Below are positions 56,080 to 64,000 of a DNA stretch of 64,000 nt, in pieces (position 1 is the stretch's first letter; every line of letters begins with the position of its first letter). Location of the stretch: positions 721,001 to 785,000 of the forward strand of contig LR590083.2 of the NCBI GenBank assembly GCA_901457705.2, given 5' to 3'. The DNA comes from Beijerinckiaceae bacterium RH AL1. GTDB taxonomy: Bacteria > Pseudomonadota > Alphaproteobacteria > Rhizobiales > Beijerinckiaceae. The position numbers and the translations under genes are program-made. The notes below the pieces were generated by a model, which searched no databases, was not told the origin of the DNA, and saw only the letters and a list, made by a program, of their open reading frames with translations.

Positions 56080-57054
56080 TCAATAGGTCGTGCGACGGGC
56101 TTGCGGCGGACCGAACAGCGGCTTGCCGAGCGTGGTGGGGGCGATGTCGTCGAGGAAGAAGTCGAGGATCGCCATCACGCCGGGGTGCTTGCCGCTGGCG
56201 GCGTTGATCGGCACCTGCATCATCACGCCGAGCTCGTAGTAGGTGCCGATATAGTAGAGCGACGGGCCGACGACGCCGGTCGTCTCGTGCACCGAGAAGT
56301 CGCCGGGGTTCGACGGCCCGGTGTTGGCGACGGGGGTCTGGAACACGCCCTCGAACGCCGGGATCAGCTTCTTGAACGGGTTGGGCACCTCCTCGACGAA
56401 GGCGTTGCGGTAGAGAAGGCTGTACTGGATGCTGCCGCCGTAGGTGAGCACGTTCGGCACCTGGCTGCCGTCGATCGGATCCCGGATGACCGTCGGGATC
56501 GAGTAGCTGACTTCTCCCGTCACCGCGAAGGGCTTCATCCAGTCCACCGGCGCGTCTCCGAAGCCTGTGCCGACGTAGAGCGACGGCGTGACGGTGGTGA
56601 ACTGGTCCGCCGGCAGCGCCGAACTCGGCGGGCTTCCGGTGCCGCCGATCTCGACGCCGACGCCGCCGGCGAAGATGAACTCGGACGCGGGGTTCTGATA
56701 GAAGACGTACTTGGTGCCGACCTCGATGTTGGCGAAGCCCGTAGCCTTCGGGTTGCGCTGGAAGGTCACGCCTTCGGAGCCGATCGAGACCTGCCAGTTG
56801 GCGGTGATCGTCTTCGAATACTCGCCGCCGAGCGTGTAGGTCTTCGGGCCGGTGGTGCCGTCGAAGTTTTCTGCGGTGATCTGCGAGAAGACCGGCAGCG
56901 ACAGCTCGTCGTTGACGCCGGGGTCGTCGATGGCGAGCGTCGCCGGAAACACGCGGTCGCCGACGATGGTGTGGGCGGACGCCGATGAGGCGCCAAGAAG
57001 GAGGGCTGCGGCGGCAAACGCGCCGGCCGCGCCCGCGTAGGGACGAGGAGACAT
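56080..57054 (-). CDS. Exported beta-rich envelope protein linked to copCD
   Basis: A 324-residue protein with a signal peptide (GAFAAAALLLGASSASAHTI). The mature part has amphipathic beta strands typical of an outer-membrane barrel (YGGSIQYSLLYRNAFVEEVP; VVGPSLYYIGTYYELGVMMQ). I do not recognise a named family. Its stop lies 11 bases before the copC start, so it is co-transcribed and may help in metal or substrate passage across the outer membrane (inference). Confidence 0.75.
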   Translation of the reverse strand: MSPRPYAGAAGAFAAAALLLGASSASAHTIVGDRVFPATLAIDDPGVNDELSLPVFSQITAENFDGTTGPKTYTLGGEYSKTITANWQVSIGSEGVTFQRNPKATGFANIEVGTKYVFYQNPASEFIFAGGVGVEIGGTGSPPSSALPADQFTTVTPSLYVGTGFGDAPVDWMKPFAVTGEVSYSIPTVIRDPIDGSQVPNVLTYGGSIQYSLLYRNAFVEEVPNPFKKLIPAFEGVFQTPVANTGPSNPGDFSVHETTGVVGPSLYYIGTYYELGVMMQVPINAASGKHPGVMAILDFFLDDIAPTTLGKPLFGPPQARRTTY

Positions 57055-57148
57055 GGGAAGTCCTTGAAGAATTGGGGCGGCGCGCGGCCGCGGCTCGGGC
57101 GGGGCGTTCGAGGCGGCGCGTCGCTGGCGCCGCCGGAACGTCTCAGGG

Positions 57149-57601
57149 CTAGCCGAGCTGGGGCGGTCCACGTGGGGTCGCGCTGCCGCCAAGGCGCGGC
57201 CGGGCGATCGCCGCCTTCTCCCGCGGTCGCGCGACGTCCGTGCTGCTCGCCACGCGATCGACAAAGATCGGGGCGCCGAACGCGGGCGCGAAGCCCGCGG
57301 GAATTGAATGACAGAAGATGCAGTGCTGACAGCCGGCCGGGCCGTTACCGTCGCGCGCCGGCGCATCGCCGTGCTCGCACAGCGGTGCGGCCTGGCCGAT
57401 CGCCGCTGCGAGGCTGGCGAGCGCGGCAGCCTTGGCGGTGGGGTGCGGTCCTGTGCCGACGAGCTGCCGAGGCAGCGCGTTGAACTGCAGGACGAGCAGC
57501 AGGCCGACGAGGCACGCGAGCGCGCGGGCAGCGAGCGGCGCGCTGTGCAGGCCGCTCTTGGCCGCAGCGTCCGTTGCCTGCCTCGCGATCCTCTTCCGCA
57601 T
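57149..57601 (-). CDS. DUF2946-like protein
   Basis: A 150-residue protein with one N-terminal hydrophobic segment (LAARALACLVGLLLVLQF) and a Cys/His motif (LCEHGDAPARDGNGPAGCQHCIFCH) as in DUF2946 proteins, which usually accompany copper genes and may bind metal. It is the first gene of the leftward copper operon. The start could lie farther upstream at about 57646. Confidence 0.7.
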   Translation of the reverse strand: MRKRIARQATDAAAKSGLHSAPLAARALACLVGLLLVLQFNALPRQLVGTGPHPTAKAAALASLAAAIGQAAPLCEHGDAPARDGNGPAGCQHCIFCHSIPAGFAPAFGAPIFVDRVASSTDVARPREKAAIARPRLGGSATPRGPPQLG

Positions 57602-57707
57602 GGAGCCGTCCGATGTCGGCGCAGCGTTCCCATGCGTGCACCGCATCGACAAGGGCGGCCGGCGCTTTCGCCTCACCTGCGTCCGCGAGGACACAGGTGC
57701 GGGCGTG

Positions 57708-58409
57708 TCAGGCGTCGGCGGCCTGCCGCGTCGCCAGCGCCGCCGCGTCGACGATGCGGACGTGGCCGCGGCCGTTCGAGACCCAACCCTTCTTCTCCCA
57801 GCTTCCGAGCTGGCGGCTGACGATCTCGCGCACGCTGCCGATGTCGGCGGCGAGCTGCTGGTGCGTCTTCTCGACGACGGCAGCGCCTTTGGCGTCGACG
57901 AGCAGGCGGCGGGCGAGCCGCTGCTCGATCGTCTGGAAGGCCAGCGCATCGACGAACGACAGCATGCTGCCGAGCAGCTTGGTGTAGTCGCCGAGCACGA
58001 AGTCGCGGAAGGCCGGCACCTCGGCGATGAAGGTGTGGAACCACGAGGCGGGGATCGCCGCGAGCCGGGTCGGGCGCTCCGCGACGCTCTCGGCCGGAAA
58101 GTTGGTGTGCGAGAGCAGGCATTGCGTGGTGAGCACGCAGGTGCCGCCTTCCTCGACGTTGTAGAGCAGCATCTCGCGGCCGGTGTCGCTGGTCTTGAAG
58201 ATGCGCGTGCGGCCCTCGATGCACATCAGGTAGTTGGGGCAGGGGGAGTCGATCTCGTAGGCGATGTCGCCGGCGGCCAGCGCCGGGAAGTGCATTACGC
58301 TCATGAAGCGCGCCTGCTGCTCGGGCGTCAGCCCCGCCAGGACCGGGAACCGCTCCGTCGCGCGATCGAAGTTCCGGTTGCCCATTGCCCGCGTCCGTCC
58401 CATGGCCAT
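57708..58409 (-). CDS. Crp/Fnr-family transcriptional regulator
   Basis: A regulator of about 233 residues with a cyclic-nucleotide-binding-like beta-roll (FMSVMHFPALAAGDIAYEID, IEGRTRIFKTSDTGREMLLY) and a C-terminal helix-turn-helix (QQLAADIGSVREIVSRQLGS). Three cysteines are present in the sensor half (SPCPNYLMC, GTCVLTTQC), but not in the N-terminal [4Fe-4S] spacing of true FNR. The start is uncertain among ATG 58409, 58403 and 58385. It lies just upstream of the DUF2946-copC-copD operon, in the same direction, and may regulate it. Confidence 0.85.
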   Translation of the reverse strand: MAMGRTRAMGNRNFDRATERFPVLAGLTPEQQARFMSVMHFPALAAGDIAYEIDSPCPNYLMCIEGRTRIFKTSDTGREMLLYNVEEGGTCVLTTQCLLSHTNFPAESVAERPTRLAAIPASWFHTFIAEVPAFRDFVLGDYTKLLGSMLSFVDALAFQTIEQRLARRLLVDAKGAAVVEKTHQQLAADIGSVREIVSRQLGSWEKKGWVSNGRGHVRIVDAAALATRQAADA

Positions 58410-58498
58410 GGCGATCTTGGCGACCGCTCTCGAGACTTTGATAGCCGAGGGCGGGCGACGATGGGAAGATTTCCTTCGGCAGGCGGCGGCTCGCAGCT

Positions 58499-59419
58499 CT
58501 AAGGCCCGCTGCGCGCCGGAGATGGGCGGGCGAGATCCAGGATGCGCTGCATCAGCCATCGTCCCGCCGGCCCGGGCGGCGAGCGCGAGGCGTGCAGGAG
58601 ATGCATCGTGAACACCCCGCCTTTCCAATCCAGGAGGTCGAGGGTCACGAGCCGGCCGGCCTCGAGATCGGCCTGCACCATCGTCAGTGGCATGCTGCCC
58701 CAGCCGATCCCGGCGCGCAGCAGGGCGTGCTTGGCGCCGAGGTCGCCGAGCCGCCACGTCTGGTCGGCGAAGACCCCAAAGTCCTGGCCGGCGGTGAGCG
58801 TCGAGCGATCGGTCAGCACGAGCTGGACGTGGCGGCGCGCCGCGCCGATCCCGCGATCGGCGCCCGACGCCAGCGGATGCGTCGGGGCCGCCACCGGCAC
58901 GAGCTCAAGATCGCGGAACGGGATGTACTCGAGCCGGTCGGACTCGAGCCGCAGCGGCCCGCAGATGCCGATCGTCGCGACGCCGTCGAGGACGCGTTCG
59001 GTCACCGCGCCGAGCGACTCGATGTAGAGCCGGATGCGCACCGTCGGGAATTCTTGCTGGAAGGCCTGCAGCACCTCGACGAGATCGTCGGTCGGCAGCA
59101 TGACGTCGACGACCAGCGACACCTCGGCCTCGAGCCCGTCGACGAGGCCCTTCACCTTCGCCCGCAAGGCGTCGAACCCGCGCGACAGGGCGCGCGCCTC
59201 CGCCAGCACGGCCCGCCCCGCCTCGCTCAGCTGCGGCTTGCGCGTCGTCGCGCGGTCGAACACGGCAACCCCGAGCGTCGCTTCGAGGTTGTCGATCGCG
59301 TAGCTGACGGCGGATGTGGCCCGGTTGAGCTTGCGGCCGGCGGCGGCGAGCGAGCCGGTCTCCACCACGGCGAGGAAGACGCGCAGCTGGTCGATAGTCG
59401 GCGTGAGAGGCTCGCTCAT
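58499..59419 (-). CDS. LysR-family transcriptional regulator
   Basis: A 306-residue regulator with the helix-turn-helix GSLAAAGRKLNRATSAVSYA near residue 25 and a normal effector domain (EAEVSLVVDVMLPTDDLVEV). It is divergent from yceI across about 103 bases, which makes yceI a likely target. Confidence 0.92.
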   Translation of the reverse strand: MSEPLTPTIDQLRVFLAVVETGSLAAAGRKLNRATSAVSYAIDNLEATLGVAVFDRATTRKPQLSEAGRAVLAEARALSRGFDALRAKVKGLVDGLEAEVSLVVDVMLPTDDLVEVLQAFQQEFPTVRIRLYIESLGAVTERVLDGVATIGICGPLRLESDRLEYIPFRDLELVPVAAPTHPLASGADRGIGAARRHVQLVLTDRSTLTAGQDFGVFADQTWRLGDLGAKHALLRAGIGWGSMPLTMVQADLEAGRLVTLDLLDWKGGVFTMHLLHASRSPPGPAGRWLMQRILDLARPSPARSGP

Positions 59420-59522
59420 CGGCGCTTTTCGAAGTTCCTGAATAGACTAGCCGAGATTATACGGATTTTCGGTCAAGGGGCGAAGGCCTAGGAACGCGGC
59501 TCTGCTTGAGGGAGATTCCGTC

Positions 59523-60131
59523 TTGAAAACCCACGCGCTTTCGTTGGCCATCCTGCTCGCCTGTGCCGCCGCCGTCCGGGCCGGTGCTCAGTCCGCGAGC
59601 CACGATCCGGCCAAGGTCGAGGCCGGCACCTACAGCGTCGAGCCCAACCACACGCAGGTGATGTTCACCGTCTCGCACATGGGCTTCTCCAACTACACGG
59701 GGTCGTTCACCGGCGCCTCGGGCGACCTGACGCTCGACCCGAAGACGGCCAGCGCCAGCGCGCTGAAGGTCAGCGTCCCGGTCGCCTCGGTGATGACGCC
59801 GAGCGCGAAGCTCGTCGACGAGCTGAAGAGCGCCGACTGGCTCGATGCCGGGAAGTACCCCACGATGACCTTCGTCTCGACCAAGGTGACGCCGCTGGGC
59901 AAGGGCAGGGCGAAGGTCACCGGCGACCTGACGATCCATGGCACGACCAAGCCCGCCACGCTCGACGTCACCTTCGTCGGCGCCGGCACCAACCCGCTCG
60001 ACAAGAAGTACACTGTCGGCTTCGAGGCCAAGGGCGACATCAAGCGGTCGGAGTTCGGCGTCAGCAAGTACGTCCCGCTGATAGGCGACACCCTGCATCT
60101 CACGATCGCCGGCGCCTTCGAGCGTCAGTAG
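59523..60131 (+). CDS. YceI-family periplasmic protein
   Basis: A 202-residue protein with a signal peptide (LAILLACAAAVRAGAQS) and a lipocalin-like YceI domain (AGTYSVEPNHTQVMFTVSHM, GDLTIHGTTKPATLDVTFVG, FGVSKYVPLIGDTLHLTI). Members bind polyisoprenoids or other amphiphiles. It is probably controlled by the divergent LysR protein. Confidence 0.92.
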   Translation: MKTHALSLAILLACAAAVRAGAQSASHDPAKVEAGTYSVEPNHTQVMFTVSHMGFSNYTGSFTGASGDLTLDPKTASASALKVSVPVASVMTPSAKLVDELKSADWLDAGKYPTMTFVSTKVTPLGKGRAKVTGDLTIHGTTKPATLDVTFVGAGTNPLDKKYTVGFEAKGDIKRSEFGVSKYVPLIGDTLHLTIAGAFERQ

Positions 60132-60347
60132 CAGCCGGGGCGACCGCGTCCGCGAGGTTCGCCCGACCTTCTTATCTATAATCGTGACGAAGCATTGCCG
60201 GCCGCCCATTCTTACGGGAGTTTAACCCGCAGGGCGGCCGCCTCTGCTTGTGTCGAAATTGACGGCACGCCATATTCCCTCTTGTGTCGCTCTCGCTTTC
60301 GTGAGGGCTGCCCGGAGGCGGTCCAGCCTCCAAACCCAGAGGGTTCC

Positions 60348-61133
60348 ATGTCCGACTACGATCGCAACGCAGTACGCTGGGGGCAGGGCGGCGCCCAGGC
60401 CCGAAGCGCAACCGTCGATCAGGGCCTGCGCGCCTACATGCTCGGCGTCTACAACAACATGATCATCGGCCTCGTGCTGACCGGCCTCGCGGCCTTCATC
60501 ACGAACTACCTCGCGGTGGCGCACGACCCGTCGCAGGTGGCGGCCACCGTGCGCGGCGGCCTGCAGCTGAGCTCGCTCGGCGTGGCGCTCTACGTCTCGC
60601 CGCTGAAGTACGTCGTGATGCTGGCGCCGCTCGCCTTCGTGTTCTTCCTGTCGTTCAGGATCAACACGATGTCGGCGTCGACCGCGCGCGCCACCTTCTT
60701 CGCCTTCTCGGCGGTGATGGGCCTGTCGATCTCGTCGATCCTGCTCGTCTACACCGGCGCCTCGATCTACCGGGCTTTCTTCATCACGGCGGCGGCGTTC
60801 GGCGGTCTCAGCCTCTTCGGCTACACGACGAAGCGCGATCTCGAGCCGATGGCCTCGTTCCTGATCATGGGCGTCTTCGGCCTGGTGATCGCCGGCCTCG
60901 TCAACATGTTCGTGCAGTCGTCGACCTTCCAGTTCGCGCTGTCGGGCCTCGCGGTGCTGATCTTCTCGGGCCTCACCGCCTACGACACGCAGGCGATCAA
61001 GCAGATGTACTGGGCCGGCGACGGCTACGAGGTCGCGACCCGCAAGTCGGTGAACGGCGCCCTGATGCTGTACCTCGACTTCATCAACATCTTCATGGCC
61101 CTGCTCAACATCACGGGCCAGCGCAACAACTGA
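60348..61133 (+). CDS. Bax inhibitor-1/YccA family membrane protein
   Basis: A 261-residue protein with seven hydrophobic segments. Landmarks are LRAYMLGVYNNMIIGLVLTG near the start and the family's C-terminal LTAYDTQAIKQMYW with ALMLYLDFINIFMALLNI. Members are pH-sensitive calcium channels or modulate membrane proteases in bacteria. The start at 60348 is chosen by family length. A strong terminator follows. Confidence 0.92.
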   Translation: MSDYDRNAVRWGQGGAQARSATVDQGLRAYMLGVYNNMIIGLVLTGLAAFITNYLAVAHDPSQVAATVRGGLQLSSLGVALYVSPLKYVVMLAPLAFVFFLSFRINTMSASTARATFFAFSAVMGLSISSILLVYTGASIYRAFFITAAAFGGLSLFGYTTKRDLEPMASFLIMGVFGLVIAGLVNMFVQSSTFQFALSGLAVLIFSGLTAYDTQAIKQMYWAGDGYEVATRKSVNGALMLYLDFINIFMALLNITGQRNN

Positions 61134-61170
61134 TCGTCGGTCCCGACGACAGTCCTGCCACCAAGAACGA

Positions 61171-61199
61171 AGCCCCGGCTCCCAGCCGGGGCTTTTTTC
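61171..61199 (+). terminator. Hairpin terminator
   Basis: The stem AGCCCCGGCT / AGCCGGGGCT is followed by six T. It separates the Bax-inhibitor-1 gene from petB, so petB must use its own promoter in 61200-61352. Confidence 0.9.
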
Positions 61200-61352
61200 G
61201 TGGGCGAGCGCGCCGAGGGCGCTTTCGTCTCGGCGTTGCGGCACTGCGCCCTCTTGACCCGTTCCGAGCGAAAAGCGACAAGCGCTCGGCTTCCCATGCG
61301 GGCCGAACGCGGCATGAGACCGCGACGCACAATCGTTTAAGGGGTTACCTGG

Positions 61353-62636
61353 ATGAGTGGACCGTCCACCTATGTCCCTAAGAGCGGGCCGGCCAAGTGG
61401 CTTGAGTCCCGGCTGCCGATCGTCGGCCTCGTTCATTCCTCCTTCGTGGCGTTCCCGAACCCGCGCAACCTGAACTATTTCTGGACCTTCGGCGGCATCC
61501 TCGCCTTCATGCTGGTGTCGCAGATCGTGACCGGCGTGATCCTGGCGATGCACTACACGCCGGAAGCCTCGCTCGCCTTCAAATCGGTCGAAGGCATCAT
61601 GCGCAACGTCAACTACGGCTGGCTGCTGCGCTACTGGCACGCCAATGGCGCGTCGATGTTCTTCCTTGCCGTCTACATCCACATCTTCCGCGGCATGTAC
61701 TACGGCTCCTACAAGGCGCCGCGCGAGGTGCTGTGGCTGCTCGGCATCGTCATTTACCTCCTGATGATGGCGACCGGCTTCATGGGCTACGTGCTGCCGT
61801 GGGGCCAGATGAGCTTCTGGGGCGCCACCGTCATCACCTCGCTCTTCGGCGCGATCCCGGTGATCGGCAACTGGCTGACCCACCTGCTGTGGGGCGGCTT
61901 CTCCGTCGACAACGCGACGCTGAACCGCTTCTACTCGCTCCACTACCTGCTGCCGTTCATGATCGCCGGCGTCGTCGTGCTGCACATCTGGGCGCTGCAC
62001 GTCCCCGGCTCCAACAACCCCGCCGGCATCGAGAAGAAGAGCACCAAGGACACGCTGCCCTTCCACCCCTACTTCACGGTGAAGGACGGCTTCGCGCTGG
62101 TCTGCTTCCTCCTCGTCTACGCGTGGATCGTCTTCTACATCCCGAACTACCTCAACCATTCCGACAACTACATCGAGGCAAACCCGCTGGTGACGCCGCA
62201 GCACATCGTGCCGGAGTGGTACTACCTGCCGTTCTACGCGATCCTGCGCTCGATCCCCTCGAAGCTGATGGGCGTCGTGGCGATGTTCATGGCCATCGTG
62301 CTGCTCGCCTTCCTGCCCTGGCTCGACACGTCGCGGGTGAAGTCGGCGAACTACCGGCCGATGTACAAGATCGCCTTCTGGCTCTTCGCGCTCGACGCGG
62401 TGCTGCTCGGTTACATCGGCTCGCAGCCGCCGGAGGGCCTCTACGTGCTCTTCGGGCGCATCTTCACCGCCTACTACTTCTTCCACCTGGTGATCCTGCT
62501 GCCGCTGCTCGGCTTCATCGAGACGCCGAAGCCGCTGCCGGCCTCGATCGCCGACACGGTGCTCGGCAAGCACGCCGGAGGCTCCGCCACGGCCATGGCG
62601 GCCGGCGCCGCCTCCTCTCCCGAAACGAAGGGCTAA
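61353..62636 (+). CDS. petB: Cytochrome b of the bc1 complex
   Basis: A 427-residue core subunit of ubiquinol:cytochrome c oxidoreductase. Heme ligands lie in [20 protein letters not shown] and [19 protein letters not shown], and the Qo-site motif PEWY in [19 protein letters not shown]. Eight transmembrane segments are expected in the inner membrane. AAGGGG precedes the start. petC follows eight bases later. The Rieske gene that usually precedes petB is not here. Confidence 0.98.
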   Translation: MSGPSTYVPKSGPAKWLESRLPIVGLVHSSFVAFPNPRNLNYFWTFGGILAFMLVSQIVTGVILAMHYTPEASLAFKSVEGIMRNVNYGWLLRYWHANGASMFFLAVYIHIFRGMYYGSYKAPREVLWLLGIVIYLLMMATGFMGYVLPWGQMSFWGATVITSLFGAIPVIGNWLTHLLWGGFSVDNATLNRFYSLHYLLPFMIAGVVVLHIWALHVPGSNNPAGIEKKSTKDTLPFHPYFTVKDGFALVCFLLVYAWIVFYIPNYLNHSDNYIEANPLVTPQHIVPEWYYLPFYAILRSIPSKLMGVVAMFMAIVLLAFLPWLDTSRVKSANYRPMYKIAFWLFALDAVLLGYIGSQPPEGLYVLFGRIFTAYYFFHLVILLPLLGFIETPKPLPASIADTVLGKHAGGSATAMAAGAASSPETKG

Positions 62637-62644
62637 CCGCCATC

Positions 62645-63661
62645 ATGCGTGTGCAAAGCTGGATGCGGGCGGTTGCGCCCGCGGGCCTCGTCCTCGCGCT
62701 CGCGCTGGGGCCGGCCTTCGCCCAGGCACCCTCGCAGGGCGACATGATCCCGAAGCCGGCGGCGCCGCCCGCCGGCGCCAAGGCCGCGCCGCCGGCGCCC
62801 GAGGGCGCGAAGCCCGAGGCGCCCGCCGCGCAGGTCTCCGGCAACGCCAAGGAGCCGCAGAGCGAAGCCAAGCCCGTCGAGGCCGCCAACGGCAACGAGC
62901 CCGCGATCCCCGAGATGCTCGATTGGAGCTTCACCGGCGTCTTCGGCCACTACGACCTCGCCCAGCTGCAGCGCGGCTACAAGGTCTACAAGGAGGTCTG
63001 CTCGAACTGCCACTCGATGAAGCTGGTGGCGTTCCGCAACCTCGAGGACATCGGCTACAGCGCCGCGCAGGTGAAGGCGCTGGCCGCCACCTACCAGGTG
63101 GAGGACGGGCCGAACGACAAGGGCGAGATGTTCAAGCGCCCCGGCCGGCCGGCGGACTACTTCCCGTCGCCGTTCCCCAACGAGGAGGCGGGTGCCGCCG
63201 CCTACGGCAAGTCGCCGCCTGACATGTCGGATCTCGCCAAGGCGCGCGGCTGGGAGCGCGGCTTCCCGATGTTCCTCGTCGACTTCTTCACGCAGTCGGA
63301 AGAGGCGGAGGGGCCGGACTACATCCACGCCGTCCTGCTCGGCTACACCAAGCCGGACGACCCGAAGTACAACATCTACCTGCCTGCCCATAAGATCGCG
63401 ATGCCGAAGCCGCTGTCCGACGGGCAGGTGACCTACGACGACGGCGCGCCGCAGACGGTCGACCAGTACGGCAAGGACGTCGGCGCCTTCTTGATGTGGG
63501 CGGCCGAGCCGAAGCTCGAGCAGCGCAAGGCGATGGGCTTTCGGGTGATCATCTTCCTCGCCCTGTTCGCCGGCCTGCTGTTCTTCGTGAAGAAGCGGAT
63601 CTGGGCCAAGGTCGGCGGCGACGTGGTCGTCGGCGCGCCCGACACGACGCCCCGCCACTGA
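62645..63661 (+). CDS. petC: Cytochrome c1 of the bc1 complex
   Basis: A 338-residue protein with a signal peptide (GLVLALALGPAFAQAPSQ), a Pro/Ala/Lys-rich linker of about 60 residues, the heme-binding VCSNCHSM, the sixth-ligand methionine in AHKIAMPKPL and a C-terminal membrane anchor (FRVIIFLALFAGLLFFVKKR). The linker between signal peptide and heme domain is longer than in most c1 proteins. It passes electrons from the Rieske protein to cytochrome c in the periplasm. Confidence 0.97.
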   Translation: MRVQSWMRAVAPAGLVLALALGPAFAQAPSQGDMIPKPAAPPAGAKAAPPAPEGAKPEAPAAQVSGNAKEPQSEAKPVEAANGNEPAIPEMLDWSFTGVFGHYDLAQLQRGYKVYKEVCSNCHSMKLVAFRNLEDIGYSAAQVKALAATYQVEDGPNDKGEMFKRPGRPADYFPSPFPNEEAGAAAYGKSPPDMSDLAKARGWERGFPMFLVDFFTQSEEAEGPDYIHAVLLGYTKPDDPKYNIYLPAHKIAMPKPLSDGQVTYDDGAPQTVDQYGKDVGAFLMWAAEPKLEQRKAMGFRVIIFLALFAGLLFFVKKRIWAKVGGDVVVGAPDTTPRH

Positions 63662-63669
63662 GCCGGACG

Positions 63670-63695
63670 AAAGGGCACCCTCGGGTGCCCTTTTC
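63670..63695 (+). terminator. Hairpin terminator after petC
   Basis: The stem AAGGGCACCC / GGGTGCCCTT is followed by a T-run nine bases after the petC stop. Confidence 0.85.
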
Positions 63696-64000
63696 GATTC
63701 TACGGGGCGCGGAGGGGCAGGGCTCTCGATCGGCTGTGTCCTGAGCTCCTGTGTGGTGCCGAAGGCCCGCTCGTGGCCGTGACGCGCGCGGTAGCCTTAG
63801 GGAGCAGCCAGCCTGCGCCGCGCCCTGACGGGGCACCCTCCAGCAACGGAAAGCCTGCCGGCGCTCCATCGGCGGCGGGCGGTGGCAGGGTCACCGGCGC
63901 CGTCCAGAGGCGGGTCGAGCCGAACCCAAGCCTCGCAGGCCTAGGCCGACGGCGCAGCGGTTTTGTTGCGCGGCGACGCAACTGCAAGCCCCGTTCGGCG
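63696..64000. other. Region without a recognisable gene at the window end
   Basis: Open frames on the minus strand are Arg/Pro-rich and of the kind seen by chance in high-GC DNA. I see no RNA gene or repeat. The next gene probably lies outside the window. Confidence 0.3.

Noticed and set aside
63700..63987. Leftward Arg/Pro-rich frame at the window end
   Set aside because: Low-complexity translation typical of non-coding high-GC DNA, and no start signal.

Overview
The window is chromosomal DNA of a high-GC alphaproteobacterium, most likely of the order Hyphomicrobiales (Rhizobiales). The signs are alphaproteobacterial gene families (DUF2244 beside nth, Omp25/31-type beta-barrels, a DUF4142 pair, a long UvrB), an alphaproteobacterial RpoH-type promoter before dnaK, and CtrA-type TTAA-N7-TTAA boxes. 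I cannot name the genus from the sequence. About sixty protein genes, one tRNA and several strong hairpin terminators can be supported.

Layout. 0-13.4 kb is ordinary core sequence: kup, a membrane GGDEF-EAL protein, a LysR regulator divergent from a DUF4865-tautomerase pair, a DegP/HtrA protease, a tightly overlapping ohrR-like / cinA-like / gpt operon, a small exported protein with an internal repeat, a CbpA-type DnaJ and a degenerate LysM-M23 lipoprotein. 13.4-18 kb is the most unusual stretch: six copies of a ~170-bp composite palindromic repeat, a DUF559 nuclease gene lying exactly between inverted repeat arms, an internally deleted second DUF559 copy, and a displaced copy of the 3' end of uvrB. 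18-30 kb returns to core genes (uvrB, dnaK-dnaJ, nth), with small exported DUF4142 and LprI-like proteins. 30-38.6 kb has a convergent pair of KGG stress proteins, an MFS transporter, two outer-membrane beta-barrels each preceded by a CtrA-type box, an isolated trpB, an isolated polysaccharide-export type ATPase and an L,D-transpeptidase.

38.7-49.2 kb is accessory. It begins at tRNA-Gly(CCC). An AT-richer segment (about 38.9-41.0 kb) lies between a decayed copy of the 5' end of a photolyase-like gene and the intact gene. Further on are a TPR-type protein, long stretches without recognisable genes and two large Hint-domain proteins that share a C-terminal module but have unrelated N-terminal passengers. 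49.4-60 kb carries an NmrA-like oxidoreductase with a divergent LysR, an ada gene broken by a one-base deletion, an EamA exporter, a copper-type operon (DUF2946, a beta-rich envelope protein, copC, copD), a Crp/Fnr regulator, a LysR regulator and yceI. 60-64 kb has a Bax-inhibitor-1 family protein and petB-petC of the bc1 complex, without the Rieske gene in front.

The best candidate for something undescribed is the DUF559-repeat cluster. A small Vsr-like nuclease gene sits between ~55-bp inverted palindromic arms, solo repeats with matching edges lie around it, and a damaged second copy plus local duplication and gene-conversion scars (the uvrB tail) are nearby. This resembles the logic of REP/RAYT elements but with a different enzyme. 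That reading is inference; the arrangement itself is directly visible.
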